A stretch of 64,000 nt of DNA from Engraulis encrasicolus (taxonomy: Eukaryota > Chordata > Actinopteri > Clupeiformes > Engraulidae), in assembly GCF_034702125.1 (NCBI RefSeq), contig NC_085876.1:15092253-15156252 (forward strand), written 5' to 3'. The notes under the pieces were generated by a model. That model was given only the letters and a program-made list of their open reading frames with translations, did not search any database and was not told the DNA's origin. Of the stretch, positions 1 through 12,500 are shown one piece after another. A program made the translations under genes and the position numbers. The number at the start of each line of letters is the position of its first letter. Positions within the stretch are counted from its first letter, which is position 1.

Positions 1-1
1 C

Positions 2-406
2 AAGCACCTCAAGACGCACGGCAGCGTGCGGCCCTACGAGTGCGGCTTGTGCGGCAAGAAGGTGGTGTGGCGGGACAGCTTCCTGCGGCACCAGGCGCGC
101 TGCGAGCGAATGTCCCGGGCCGGAATGCCCGCCGCCTCGACCGGCGACGACGGAGGCGGAGGTGGTGGTTCGGCAGACGCTACAGGAGATGACTGCTACA
201 TTCCACAAGATGGCGACAGCTTCCTGTCGGACGGTAGTCATGTGAAAGTGGAGAAAATAGACTTCAACGGAGACGAGGAGGTGCCTGGGATGGACGGACT
301 GGACAACATGGGGTTTCTGTCAGGGGGGGAGAGTGAGCTGACCAGCCCAGGAAAGACACTGGACGGACATGTTTTAAAGCAGGAGGAAGCCGAGAGGTTT
401 AGTTGA
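2..406 (+). CDS. ZBTB-type zinc-finger protein, C-terminal end (partial)
   Basis: This is the last coding segment of a DNA-binding zinc-finger protein; its start lies left of the window. The open frame begins KHLKTHGSVRPYECGLCGKK: a finger-linker end (H-x3-H region), then a final finger of C-x2-C-x12-H-x3-C form (CGLCGKKVVWRDSFLRHQARC region, residues about 14-35). The C2HC last finger with a WRDSF core is what I recall from the ZBTB6/ZBTB26/ZBTB43 group, nuclear transcription regulators with an N-terminal BTB domain. That assignment is from memory and the BTB domain is not visible. The tail of about 90 residues is acidic and glycine-rich and holds two sumoylation-type sites (VKVE and LKQE). 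It ends at a TGA at 404-406. It is an unrelated neighbour of the P450 array. Confidence 0.75.
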   Translation, partial: KHLKTHGSVRPYECGLCGKKVVWRDSFLRHQARCERMSRAGMPAASTGDDGGGGGGSADATGDDCYIPQDGDSFLSDGSHVKVEKIDFNGDEEVPGMDGLDNMGFLSGGESELTSPGKTLDGHVLKQEEAERFS

Positions 407-1231
407 CTTTTTTTTAGAAAACAGCTTTACCCATTTGCCATAAGCACAAGATGATTTTCGTAAAAAAAGAAGTTTATAATGCCACCCAGCAAAATGGATT
501 TACATGAGAATTTGTAGGTTTTTATGAATCTTGGCATCTGGCATGAGACCATCATGAGAGTTCTATTATGAAGGAACAAAGGAATGTAAACACACATCTT
601 TACTAGAGATGTGTCAAAATATATGTTAAAATATCAGCATAGGTTCATATTTGTGGAATTATGAATAATTCCCCTGTTTTTTTTCAAGGCACTCTTCACT
701 GATTGAAGTAAAATCACATATTCACTTCAAGATTGTTATCGCCAGGTAATTTATTCTATTGTCAGTCACACAATTTTTGAGCTTTGGATAATAATGCCAT
801 AATGCTGACCACAAGTGGGGAACATGCAGAGTCTCCAGAAGCCTTTCTGTTGAACAGTTGATGTGGTGTTCTCATCTTCTGGTGAGGTATGTGTTTGTTA
901 TGGTTATTCATAATGTCTCTCTGTATACATGGGTTCTACATTTTTGTTTTGACCTGACTGCGCGAAACTAGCTGCGCACAACTCCACCTCTGATTGTTGG
1001 AAACAGCTGTCGGTTAAAAAAAATTGGCTCACGTGGTTGGCTGCCAGTGTCTTGCCCCTCCTCACAGCATCGTGTTTACAAACACGGCGAACCCATGTAC
1101 TTTATGTTGCCTATCTTGATGACTGCTGTCTGCACCAAAAGTGTATAAAGTAGAATTGCTGTTATGGATATTATATCCATAGCGTTGGAGACATCATGCT
1201 ACTAGTGTTATAAATGACACGTAACAATACT

Positions 1232-1458
1232 TGAAGAGTTCAGATGCAAAACCAATAATCTTTGCAAAAAATAATCATTTTTATTTAATATAAAGCTATC
1301 AAAATTGCATATTATTTTATTTTATGTATGTAACATAACTATTTATATGTATTATCAAGGACATAAATGTAAACCAAACCAACAACGGCGTTCTCTAAAA
1401 ATATAGAAGTGCAGGTCTTCAGAAATGGAGTTAGGGGGTTTTGCATCTGAACTCTTCA
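1232..1458. mobile_element. Short inverted-repeat element (MITE-like)
   Basis: A perfect 22-bp inverted repeat bounds about 227 bp of AT-rich DNA. The left arm at 1232-1253 starts TGAAGAGTTCAGATGC and is the reverse complement of 1437-1458. There is no coding capacity. No clear target-site duplication could be fixed. Confidence 0.65.
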
Positions 1459-1479
1459 CTTCTACTTCATAGAATTCTG

Positions 1480-1607
1480 GACCCCGTTTCTCGAAAGCAT
1501 CATTGCTAACCAGGAAGCAACTTACTAGGTTTCCAATGGGAAATTACATTGCAACCAAGTAAGTTGCTAACTTGGTTAGCAACGATGTTGTCAAGAAATG
1601 CACCCCT
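1480..1607. mobile_element. Palindromic MITE, GGGGTGCATTTCT-ended family
   Basis: A hairpin-like sequence with arms around GTTGCTAACCAAG and an inner TTGCATTGCAACC-type motif; the outer end reads AAATGCACCCC. It belongs to the same family as 36097-36222 and 49237-49363, with a partial copy near 4385-4452. It can fold back over most of its length. Confidence 0.6.
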
Positions 1608-3029
1608 GATCAACATGAATGTACATAGCCCGTTCATCTAAGCACTTGTCTGGACATCAAATGTTTTGAATTTTAGACTTTTGACAGTTTTAACTGAAGG
1701 GTTATTTCTTTCTTTATGCTCAACTTGGTCATACATTCATTTCATTCAATCTTGTCAATACACATTCTGTCATTATTAAAGCAGTACTTCTCCTTGTACT
1801 CACTTTGTTTGAGATCGCATTGTGATGTAATTCCTGTTATGAAGAGCGATACAGAGTAGAAGTAGCCGCAGTATAAAGACAGAGGTAGATACTTTATTTA
1901 ATCAATCAAGTAAAAGTGTGTACATCCCCCACAATATGCCAGGTGCAGGACAATCCAAACAAATCCTTGTTGACCTGACTAATGAGTCAAAACACAGAGC
2001 AGTGTTTTTTTACCAGATGTTTTTTTATTCTTAAGTGTTCATATACTACACCTTCAAATATTTCACACTATGCATACTGTACAGCACGTGCATCCATCAC
2101 AGACACCCACACATGCATAACATGTACAGTAGGCTATTTGATGTGCATGTGATGTCCTTTACATCTGTCTTGGGTGATACAGTGCCTGCAATAGACACTT
2201 TAATACAAATAGAATCCAAATCTATCGAGCTCAATGCGATTCATTCCTCAGTCTAAAAACGTGCCATATCAGCCTTTCTAAATTAGTCCTCCTGAATAAA
2301 TACCTTCTGGCGGTTCCTCTCAGCAAAGACGGCACATGAAGCTGTCATTTGAAATACAAAAGTCCACAAGGCTTATGTGGCATCCTCTTCTTCCAAACTT
2401 AAACAGCACCAGTCATTCTCACACTCTCACAGTAAATCTGAACCTACGCTTCTTCATGTATGTACTGCACTGTACGTGTATGTGTGTGCTGTGTGTGTAA
2501 AATATGCATATATAGTGTGTGATCCTCAGGACCTCAGGATTGCACGTAGTTTGTGTGGAGACGGATGGAGGGTGAAGCCCACGGCTGGTGTGAGGTCCAG
2601 CTGCTCCTCGGAAACACCAGCAGGGGGCGCAAAGCGGAAGCGCTGCAGCAGAGTTGTGAAGAAGAGGAAGAGCTCCATCCGGGCCAAACCCTCGCCCAGA
2701 CACACCCGACGCCCTGAGGCGCACACACACACACACACACACACACGAAAGCAAAGAAGAGGAGAGGGGTGTTATGTTACCTTATAATACACACACCCAA
2801 TGCATGCGCATACACACACAAACAAAATCACAGTCTCATTATTATCTATTGAATAACCATGTCCACAAGCAAATGCATCATTACCACACCATACTGATAA
2901 TTACTACTCCAGACACTCTTGTGACTCTTGGTGTATCTTGGTGTATCTTGAAGTATAAACTTAACTTCGATAGAACATAGATTCTTTACACTGTGACATA
3001 AGGAAACAAGGAGAGGGGTTACATTACAT

Positions 3030-3235
3030 TACACATAGCTGACTATTTTGTCCAGAGTGACTTTCAGCTAGTATTTTAGGTACAGGGTGTTGGTTACAGT
3101 CCCTGGAGGTTTGTGGGATTGGGTTCCTTGCACTTGAGCTAGGTAGTTGGATGTACGAAGAGGTTTGGGTGGTATCTGAGCCTCCCTATTCATTAGGACA
3201 CAGCTGCTCCTGCACCGTAGGCCACCATCTTTTAC
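3030..3235. repeat. Old dispersed repeat in P450 intron 8
   Basis: Contains ACATTACATTACAC and a CCAGAGTGACTTTCAGCTAG-like core, a diverged member of the fish-wide repeat with the CCAAAGCGACTTACAGT core. It is also present at 37545-37745 (B, inverted) and 44215-44400 (C), so it predates the gene duplications. Confidence 0.65.
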
Positions 3236-4530
3236 ACAATTACTACAAAATCTTACACATAACTAAGACATTGTTACGTTATGCAAAAGAAGAGGGATGA
3301 CATGATCTTTTTTGTCAATTATTACAGAATCTTACATATGACCTTTGGCATGTCAAAGCTGTTTGCCCAGGATCAATGTCAATCAAACAGCATTGACAGA
3401 TCATCAACATGAACATTTTAAGTCAGAAAACAAACAGTCTGGTGATATGAGACTGTGTTGATATTTGCTGCACCATTCACTCATGAGATTGTTAGAGAAG
3501 TTACATGTTTCCAGGTAGCCCAGGCCTGTCCAATCTGCCTGTGATTCTGATGTTTGTGTTCAAGTCAGTCTGGCTTTTCTTGTCTGTTCCACATGGTGGC
3601 ATAGAGTCAATACACACAACTAAAAATACAATATTCATACACTATTGCAATCAGTACTGGCAGTATTGAAGGCAGCTCCAAGAGCCTTTATGTCTCTGAT
3701 CTTTTGGTGACCAAGCTTCATCTCTGAGACGGATCTCCTAACAACAACCAGAGAAAGTTCTGCAAAGCAGCAGCTGTTCCAAAAATACCTGCAGAGAAGG
3801 GCAAGAAGGCATCCCGCTTGACAAACTGGCCCTTGTCGTCCAGGAAGTGTTCTGGGTAAAAGGAGCGCGGTCTCTCCCACTCCTCCTCATCCCTCAGCAC
3901 TGACATCAGCAGAGGGATCACTGACGTGCCCTACAGAGGACACACAGTGTTAACAAGATAGCACTCCTGCAACTAATGACTTTCTGGATGCTGCACTGAT
4001 TAGCCCCTTTTCCCCACATGATGTCATGATGTCAGACACCTTTTATTCAATGTATTTGAAGCAGGAAAAGTACCATCCAGAGACATGGACATAAATGTAC
4101 ACATCACTGTTTTTAATGGAAACTTGTAGTCATTTTTCCTGCTTCTCTTCCAAAATGAAACTTGTTTGACGTTACTGTGAAAAACTGTGTCGTTTGTTGT
4201 AATACAGTAGTTATTAATGTGCCAATAGATTCATGCATTTTTGTAGGAGAGCGACAGGGAGGGAGGAAAGTAAAAACTGCATTTCACTTTGGTTACATCA
4301 GCCTATTATAAGCCCACTTAGCAAACTATATCAACATTAAGTGAATGTTTTAGAACAAGTACTAACCAAGTACAAAGATTGCATTGCGTTGCATTGCAAC
4401 CAACAAAGTAGCTAACATATTTAGCAACTACGATTTCCAGAAATACACCCAAGGGCTGCCTTTTTAATTAGTTTATTTATTTGTGGGCTTTTCTCGCCCT
4501 TATTGGACAGGACAGTTTGTGACAGGAAAG

Positions 4531-4531
<1 letters not shown>

Positions 4532-4584
<53 letters not shown>
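4532..4584. repeat. (GA)n microsatellite, P450 intron 7
   Basis: About 26 GA units. The same site has shorter tracts in B (35976-36013, as TC) and C (49447-49471), so the locus is shared and length-variable. Confidence 0.9.
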
Positions 4585-4585
<1 letters not shown>

Positions 4586-5118
4586 GGGAGGATCAGGAGA
4601 ACAACCTCGGGCCATGAGCCATGGCCATGGACAGGGCTGACTTAACAAACCTTATACAGTAAACCAGTGGTCTCCAATTATTTTTCTTCAAGTGCCAAAT
4701 TACGTAGAGCAAGTGAGGCTGCGGGCCAAACTGATGTCCCGACCCAATGAGAAACAAGTTAGATGTCTGGACAGAGAACAGATTTTTGCTTTTCCGTTTT
4801 CCCTTCTTGTCAATGTCTGTTGTGAGACTGTTAGCATAAGATGTATCTCTCTGTGAATACTTTGGAGAGAAATGACCCACTGAAGTTTTAGTGATCGAAA
4901 TTCACAAACATTTATGTTTTCCTTTGTTCTGACCTCATGCTTGTTTGGAGACCAAGGCAGTATACCATAAGGGGTAATGCAACATCTGTCATGAATGAAA
5001 TATGAAAAGTCCTCAGATTTGTATGAGGTGTTACAAGAACAGCATACAACTTTCACAAAGGGTTAATCTAAAGCCCCTTTCACGCCCACACACACAGAGG
5101 CCACACAGTCAGACAGAC

Positions 5119-5248
5119 CTTTTCAATGAAGTATCCCTGGAAGGTGACGTCGCAGCTGGTGATGTGCGGGATGTTCAGGGGGACGATGTTGGCCACCCTC
5201 TGGATCTCGTGGATCACGGCGTCCGTGTAGGGCAGACTCCTCCTGTCC
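5119..5248 (-). pseudogene. cyp2k: Copy A exon 7, 3' piece with ExxR motif
   Basis: The remaining 130 nt of exon 7 encode the K-helix (IHEIQR, ExxR) and continue to a GT donor after FIEK. Copy A reads [10 protein letters not shown] where C has [10 protein letters not shown] and B has [10 protein letters not shown]. Confidence 0.92.
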
Positions 5249-7637
5249 CAGGTGAAAAACCCATATACTTAAAGTGTACTTTTTTTGACCGTACTTAGTA
5301 CAAAGTGTACTATTTTCGGCGATTTAAAGTGCGCTTCATTGCACTATTAGTGCGCTGAAGCACTACTAAAGCAGTACATCAGCACACTTGCAGCACACTG
5401 AGGATGCTAAATTGGCACCGCTTTTGGACAACTTTAAGTGCATTACAAGCATACTTTTGAAAGTATGCTCCAAACACGCTTTTCATGCATTCGTATGGCA
5501 TTAAGAGTGTGCTTGAGTACACTTCTATAACATTTTATTGTTACTAGAAGTTCAATAAAAGTATATTAACTTCATGCTTCTTTGGACTACATTGGAACAT
5601 TTTAAGTCTGTAAAAAGTATATCATATGAAGTATTGTAAATATATAACAGGTATGCTTGAAGTGTATTTACAGTACACTCCCAAGTACATGAAATAATAT
5701 AAATGTAATGTTACAATCCATGCTGGTTGTCAGAGCTTGTACATTACACACATCCACAGTTAGTAGTCAGTAGTGTTGCAGTATACATGCCTAGCATGAC
5801 TGGCATTTGCAATCTTTACATTGTCACAGAGACTTCAGGTACACATTTCACTTTCTGTCAATCTTACTCCTCCTTCCTGCAATTGATCATTTGTATTGAT
5901 GATTAATGGTGACATTGTATTCATTGTTTGAACAATTAGTTCCAACTTACCTCCAACCATGATATTGTGGGAAGTGTGAGCCTATATATACCAGAACATA
6001 TACGTGACCATCATAATGACGGTGGGAACATTTTTTGTGTACCACTTTAAATTTTAAAAACCCCTACAATAAACACAGAATATAACAATGAGTAATATTT
6101 TCATGCAAACCAAAAATATTCCTTCAGGATGAATGGCTTTCTGTTTGAGAAATTTACCTCCAAGAAGTGCATTGCATGATTGGACATGCATGATGGTGCA
6201 TTATGGGTAAATGCACTTGTGTAAGTGTCACGGGGTGACAATTGAGGCCCAAGTGAACCGAAAACTAGATGTCATTCATTCCCAATGTAATGCACCTGGA
6301 GCATGATTAGGATAATGGAGCGCAGGTGAGGAGGATGGAGGTGATTGGTGCACGTGGGTTGGTGAGCAGAGTTTTAAACAGCAAGAAACTAGACTGTGGG
6401 GAGGAAGCCGCAAGGAGAGATGACTGCGAGAATGCCATCCTGAGGGGAGAGAGAGGCGAGAGTGGAGCGGCAAGATGGGAGACGTCGGACACCGGTAACC
6501 GGTAACCGGACAGAGCCAGGCGAAAGGGACGAGAAGTTGGATGAGAAGTGGACGCGATCCAATGGATCAGAAGGCAAACTGGCAGCTCGGAGGAGAGCGC
6601 GACTGGCATAGTGCCCAGAAGGAGTCCGCAATCAGAGTGACGGCCAGGTGAACCTGCCTCGATGGAAAGGGGTGAGACGGACATGCACCCCACCGTGAAG
6701 ATGAGCGACTCGTATTCGCCTGGTTACTGTGGCCCCCGTGCGTGCGCCTCTCTCTCTCGCTCTCTCTCTCGCTCTCTCTTTTCCTCTCGCTCGCACCCAA
6801 GATTGCTGAAGACCAACCAGCTATTCCGGGCCTACGCAGAAGAACTCCCATCGCTTCTCATCACCGCCAGCTGCTCCCGATTGAACGTGTGTGCCATGCC
6901 CCCGTTGCAGTGTAATTCACCTCGCAACCCCCGCACGGATGGACTTGGTGGCTGGACTGTCCAAGCATTCCATTGGAGACTTCAGACTTGGGCGTGGGTG
7001 GGTTCCCCCGTGGGTAATGGACAGAGACAACCTACCCTTTTGACTTTTAATAATGGTGGTAAATAAATAGAAAAAAATAGGTAGAAACTTGTGTCTGGTT
7101 TTGGTGTTGTGCAGGGAACTCCCAGGGTAGTAGTACCAAAGTGGGCGCGGCCAGCAAACGCGCGCCCCACCTGTGACATAAGCACACTTTTGAAGATATT
7201 TGGGTGAAGTACAATCATGGTGCACTCAGAAAAAGTGTACTTGCAATATGTTAAAACGATTTACTTTAAAGCGCACTATAGAAAATCACACTTCAAAGAC
7301 ATTTGGGTGAAGTGTAATCATATTGCACTTTAAAAAAGTACAATTGCAATATGTTATTAAAAAATACACTTTTAGTAAGTTCACTATTAGAACACTATTA
7401 GTATATTCCTCTAAATACACTTTAGCCAAACATCTTCGAAGTCCACTTGAAGTATGGGTCGCTAAGTGTACTTTCTTTGAGAGCAACTTAATTACATCTA
7501 ATTTTAAGTACACTTTAAATAAGCATATTGTAAACATACTTTTTCTTAGCACAAAAAGCACGAGTGCACTTTTAACATGCTAAGTACACTTCAGTCATGC
7601 TTTTATTGTACTAAATTGAACCACTTTTTCACCTGGA
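5249..7637. mobile_element. Non-autonomous DNA transposon inserted in P450 exon 7
   Basis: The inserted block is defined by comparison with intact exon 7 in B and C. It is flanked by GTCC (5245-5248 and 7638-7641), a likely 4-bp target-site duplication. The ends are inverted repeats CAGGTGAAAAA and TTTTTCACCTG, offset by two bases at the right end. The interior is full of AAGTGTACTT-like palindromic units and has no protein-coding frame. After removing the nested LTR it is about 1.43 kb. I cannot assign the superfamily. Confidence 0.8.
6226..7178 (+). mobile_element. Solo LTR, nested in the exon 7 transposon
   Basis: 953 bp starting TGTCACGGGG and ending CTGTGACA, with a 4-bp duplication TAAG at 6222-6225 and 7179-7182. 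TG...CA ends with a short direct repeat are typical of an LTR; fish Gypsy-type LTRs often begin TGTCACG (from memory). There is no internal retroelement coding region, so it is best read as a solo LTR left by LTR-LTR recombination. Orientation is inferred from the AATAAA-like motif near 7060. Confidence 0.7.
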
Positions 7638-7641
7638 GTCC

Positions 7642-7696
7642 TCGGCCGCAGCCACCCGGGCTCCGATCACCCTGTCCAGCTCCTCATGCACTCGCT
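7642..7696 (-). pseudogene. cyp2k: Copy A exon 7, 5' piece
   Basis: The first 55 nt of exon 7, from the AG acceptor to the insertion, encode [19 protein letters not shown]. Together with 5119-5248 (130 nt) it gives exactly the 185 nt of exon 7 in copies B and C when one GTCC copy is counted once. Confidence 0.92.
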
Positions 7697-7705
7697 CTAC
7701 AGACA

Positions 7706-7932
7706 AATAACATTACATTACGTTACACTTTGCTGACAATTTTTATCCAAAGCGACTTACAGTTAGTATTTTTCAGGGTATTGGTTACAGTTCCTGGAGC
7801 AATGTGGGGTTAGGTTGCTCAAGGGCACTTCAGCCATGGATGGAGGTGTAGGGAGGGGTCAGATGTGTTTCGAACCTACAACCCCCAGACTTTAAGACCA
7901 ACTCCCCTCTCGAACCAAAAGGCCACTGCTAC
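7706..7932. repeat. Fish-wide dispersed repeat, P450 intron 6
   Basis: Contains CCAAAGCGACTTACAGT, GGTTACAGTTCCTGGAGC, CAAGGGCACTTCAGCC and a TTTCGAACCTACAACCC tail. Orthologous copies lie at 35030-35280 (B) and 50104-50320 (C), so the insertion predates the array. Confidence 0.75.
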
Positions 7933-8905
7933 CACATAAATAAAATAAAATAAAAACTAACACTACAGCACACACAGTACATATGATTCCTCAAGTGATG
8001 GCCTAGCCCCTAATAGTCGCCCACCTATTTTAGAAACATGGTATAAACAATAAAATGAAAACAACATGAGAGCCTTTTTGGTATTAAAAGACTCCTTCAA
8101 ATTGTAGCGTGCCGCTATTTGTAGCCTGGTAACAAGCCATTGTTTTTGTTCATAGTAGTCCCAGATATTATTTGGGGAAATGCGGTACATTTATTTGGCT
8201 CAGGCATCAGGTGGTACAACTACAGCTAATGCCCATAAATTAATTAGTAATTGGTAATGAGTGTACCGCAATGAATATGCTTCTTCGATAATCCACTAAA
8301 AACCAAAAAAGGTAATTTAATCCATACAATAGTGGTATTAGCTGTGGTTGCAACACGCTAATGTGGGCCATTACTAAAACACACATATGTACAGTTGATT
8401 TCCATATACGTTCACAGCATCATCATGCTGTTGTCTCTGCCTACACACGATCTGGAGCCAAATAAGTACATTGAATTACGTTAAATTTCCATCTGACCTT
8501 GTACGAGAGGGTACTTGGCCATAAGCAGCAGGGCCCAGCACATGGTTGCTCCCGTGGTGTCAGTGCCCGCCGCAAACAGGTTGTCCACACAGTACACCAG
8601 GTTATCTTCATGGAACTGGGAGTCCTTCTGGCCCAGAGCCTGGAGACAGACATGATATTATATGCACAGCAGTTTACATTCATAATAGCCTTCAGTAAGA
8701 GTATGCAGTATGAGTGGAAAGATTTGACAACTTGCTGTTGAGAATTCAAGAGCTTGGACTCTGTGTAGCTGTTGGTTTCAAAGAAAGTGAGCAGATGTCA
8801 ATTGATTCGTAACTTACAGTAAAAGTCAAGGAGAACCTTTTCTGGATATATAGAAGTTTAAGAGGTTTCAGAATCTTAAAACAATCAAATTATGATTAAA
8901 TTAAA

Positions 8906-9125
8906 TTAAAGGAACAGTCCACCATTTTTTGATTTTCACATATTTGCTGTATTTCCAAGACTTATTCATGAATGTGCATATCACTTTCTTCTCCGTGTTT
9001 TCAGTACTCAGATTTATTGGATCAGAATTATTAGCATAGCTTAGCATAATCACTGGAAGTAAAAGCATAGCTTAGCATAATCACTGGAAGTAAATGGGCA
9101 GCATTAGCATCAAGCCACTAATGCA
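8906..9125. repeat. Shared intronic MITE-like repeat (GGAACAGTCCACCATTTTTT)
   Basis: The same unit occurs in intron 5 of all copies (33870-34095 in B, 51258-51480 in C). Each ends in GCATAGCTTAGCATAATCAC-type motifs; the GCTTAGCATAATCACTGGAA segment is tandemly doubled in A and C, and likewise in B. It is an old insertion. Confidence 0.6.
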
Positions 9126-9391
9126 ATCTAGGTTCTGTTTGTTTGGCGTAACAATCGTACCTCCACACTGATCATACGACTCAGAAATGCATCAATGAAG
9201 CTTCTGCACTGCTCAGAGTTGAGGGTCTCCTTCAGCCCCCTGGAGAATTGACGTATCTCGTCAAAGTCCTGGTTCACTTTATTCATGAGCACCCTCCAGT
9301 ACCAGAGGACGGGACGCAACCAAGGACATATGTTGTAGATCTGTGAGGATAGCCAAAACAAACAAACAAACAAAACAATGACTTTTGAAAC

Positions 9392-9395
<4 letters not shown>

Positions 9396-9470
<75 letters not shown>
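9396..9470. repeat. (TG)n microsatellite, P450 intron 4
   Basis: About 37 TG units. The orthologous tract is about 45 units in B (33516-33606, as CA) and about 22 in C (51757-51801). Spurious Cys/Val and Thr/His reading frames across these tracts are not genes. Confidence 0.95.
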
Positions 9471-9471
<1 letters not shown>

Positions 9472-9532
9472 CCTTGCTTCAGGATACATAATCAAGGGCA
9501 CATCTATTCACAGCTGTGCTCCCTCCAGATGT

Positions 9533-12500
9533 CATGTGCAACGCTCAGGGCAACCTGGTGAGACGGAGGAGAGGCTGAGGCAGGAGCCAAACCACAGTCC
9601 GCAGAATCTCCAAGCACAGGACGACGAGAGCGGCAGGGCAGTCATCGCTGATGTAGAGGAGGTGGGGAGGCACCAGGAAGAGGCTGACCAATCAAGCCAC
9701 AAGACCTATCCAGAACAACAGCACCAGTGAGGCCAGGAAAGAACAGGTGAAGTGGCCAACTTCAAGGGAACGGAAGGAATGGGCAACCTTTGACGAGGAT
9801 GTCGACAAAATATTGGAAGCATCAAGCACAGGGAATGTGTATAGAAAGTTGAGGGCTATGTCTGCAATCATTTGGAGCATGGGGATCGAGCGGTTTGGGA
9901 AAGTTGAGGTGAGAACAGGATCTAGCTCCCAGCCAAAGGACAACCGAAGATTGAAGGAAATATCTACCTTAAGAGGCGACTTGAGGAGATTGAAGAAAGC
10001 ATTCCGCGAAGCTAAGGAGGAAGAAAAAGCAGGGCTCGCAGAGATCCGATCGCATCTAAGGGAGCGTATAAAGACACTGAGAAAAGCGGAGTACCATCGC
10101 AGAGACAGGAGACGTCGGATGCAGGAAAGTGCGAACTTCACCAAAAACCCTTTCAAGTACCTATCCAAGCTCTTAGGGGACAAGAGATCAGGCCAGATGC
10201 AGGAAACTAAGGAGGAGGTAGAGCACTACCTTCATAAAGTGCATAGCGACCCTAAGAGAGAGGAAAACTTGAGAGAGATGGAGAAGATCATCACACCACC
10301 TGAACCTACTACCCCCTTCGAGGTAGATGAGCCAAGCTGGGAAGAAGTGAATGATTTCATCTGGAAAGCCAGGGGGAAATCAGCCCCTGGGCCTAATGGT
10401 ATTCCATATAAGGTGTACAAAAACTGTGAGAGGCTCAGGAGACGCCTCTGGAAGTTGCTAAAGACAGCATGGAGAAAGAACTTTCTGGCAGAAGAATGGG
10501 TGAGAGCAGATGGGTGTTTCATCCCAAAAGGAGAAAACTCTTCAAACATCAAGGAATTCCGTACCATCTCGCTTCTCAATGTGGAAGGGAAAATCTTCTT
10601 CGGGATCCTGGCAAAGAGACTGACAACCTTTATGCTGGAAAATGGATACATGGACACATCAGTGCAGAAAGGAGGTGTCCCAGGGGTGTCTGGGTGCCTG
10701 GAGCACACCAGTGTAGTCACCAAGATCATAGAGGACGCTAAAAGGAACCGGGGTGATCTGGCAGTACTGTGGCTTGACCTAGCTAATGCCTACGGTACAA
10801 TCACCCACAAGCTAGTGGAAACAACCCTAAGGACTTACCATGTTCCACAACGATTCCAGAGTCTCTTGCAGGAATATTTCAACAAGTTCCACATGCGCTT
10901 CACCTGCAGGAACTTCACCACCAATTGGCAAAGGCTAGAGGTGGGGATTGTGACCGGCTGCACGATATCAGTGGTCCTGTTTTCTGCAGCAATGAATCTA
11001 CTGAAGTCAGCTGAGAAACTACGCAGGGGCGCGATACTGTCAAGTGGCGTCCAGCAGGTACCCATCAGGGCATTTATGGATGACCTGACAATTACAGCCA
11101 AGTCAGTACCAGAGGGGAGGTGGATTTTGGAAGATCTGGTGGAACTCATGGATTGGGCAAGAATGGAGTTTAAGCCAGCAAAATCCAGGAGCCTAGTGCT
11201 GAGGAAGGGACGAGTCCAGGACAGTATGCGCTTTAACATCAAGGATGTCACAATTCCAACAGTTCGAGAGAAGCCTGTGAAGAGTTTAGGCAAGTGTTTC
11301 AGGGCAGACCTCAATGATAGGGAGAGCATCAAAGAGACACTCATTCAAGTGGATAAGTGGATGACTGCGCTGGACAAGAGCGGATTACCTGGGAAATACA
11401 AGGCCTGGGGGTACCAGCACGGGGTCCTCCCGAGAGCGCTCTGGCCACTACTCGTGTACGAGGTGTCCACGGTGGAAAGGCTAGAGAGGAAGATCAGCTC
11501 CTACCTGAGGAGATGGCTTGGTGTACCAAGAAGTTTCTGCTCAATTGGACTCTACAGCACAGGGAGCAAGTTGCAGATGCCAGTTACTTCGGTGGTGGGG
11601 GAGTTCAAGGTATCGAAAACACGCCTGGCAATGATGTTGAGGGACAGCAAGGACAAGAAAGTTCGGCAAGCAGGAACTGAAGTAAAAACAGGCCGTAAAT
11701 GGTCCGCTAATAAGGCATTGAGAGAGGCAGAAGACCGCCTGGCCCTGCACCAAGCCGACATCGTTGGCACAGTGGCCCAAGGGAGGCTGGGACTGGGATG
11801 TATTACAAGGGCCAGCTGGGCAAAGAACGCCTGGGGATGGTGCAGAAGGAAGTCCGCAGGGGAGAAGAAACCAGGCAGGCCAAGGCAGTGACGATGGGCA
11901 AGCAGGGCACCAGGACAAGGTGGGAGGGGGTGCAGGAAAGGACATTAACATGGCAGGACATATGGAACATGGAGGGGTACAGAATCAAGTTCCTACTGTC
12001 CTCTGTGTATGATGTCCTGCCAACACCATCAAATCTGCACATATGGGGGTTAGCAGAAAGTCCTGGCTGCACACTCTGTGGAAAACCAGCTAACCTGGAA
12101 CATATCCTCTCCTCATGCAGTTCAAACCTGACAGATGGGAAATTCCGCTGGAGACATGACCAGGTCTTGACCAAGCTGGCGGAAGGTCTGGAACAAGCCA
12201 GGAGGAAGCAGAGAAAGCTGTTTAAAGGACCACAGTACATCAAGTTTCTCAGGGCAGGAGAGACCAGTGTGCCACAGACAACAGCGAAAGGTATCTTGTC
12301 TACAGCAGATGACTGGGAAATGCGTGCAGATCTACAAAGGCAGCTGAAGTTCCCTGAAGAGATAACGACCACAAATTTTAGGCCAGACGTCGTTCTCTGG
12401 TCCAAAGCCACCAAGCAGGTCGCACTGGTGGGATTAACCGTGCCATGGGAAGAGAGGATGGAGGGGCACATTCAAGCGAAAGAAATATCAGGCCCTCATC

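Larger units (their letters stand above)
407..1740. other. 3' UTR of the zinc-finger gene plus intergenic DNA
   Basis: No open frame here looks like a protein. The sequence is AT-rich and unique until two short palindromic elements (about 1232-1458 and 1480-1607). Homology to the downstream flanks of the other P450 copies begins near 1735-1740, which marks the left edge of the duplicated unit. Confidence 0.6.

Noticed and set aside
5249..7637. Exon 7 insertion as an intron gained in copy A
   Set aside because: It has inverted ends and a GTCC duplication, no GT-AG boundaries at its edges, and a nested LTR; a transposon explains it better.
9283..9501. His/Thr and Val/Cys repeat open frames over CA/TG tracts (also near 33346-33721 and 51630-51993)
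   Set aside because: They are translations of microsatellites in P450 introns, with no conserved protein outside the repeat.
9692..11951. Long antisense and alternate-frame open frames across the LINE
   Set aside because: Shadows of the reverse transcriptase frame, without motifs.
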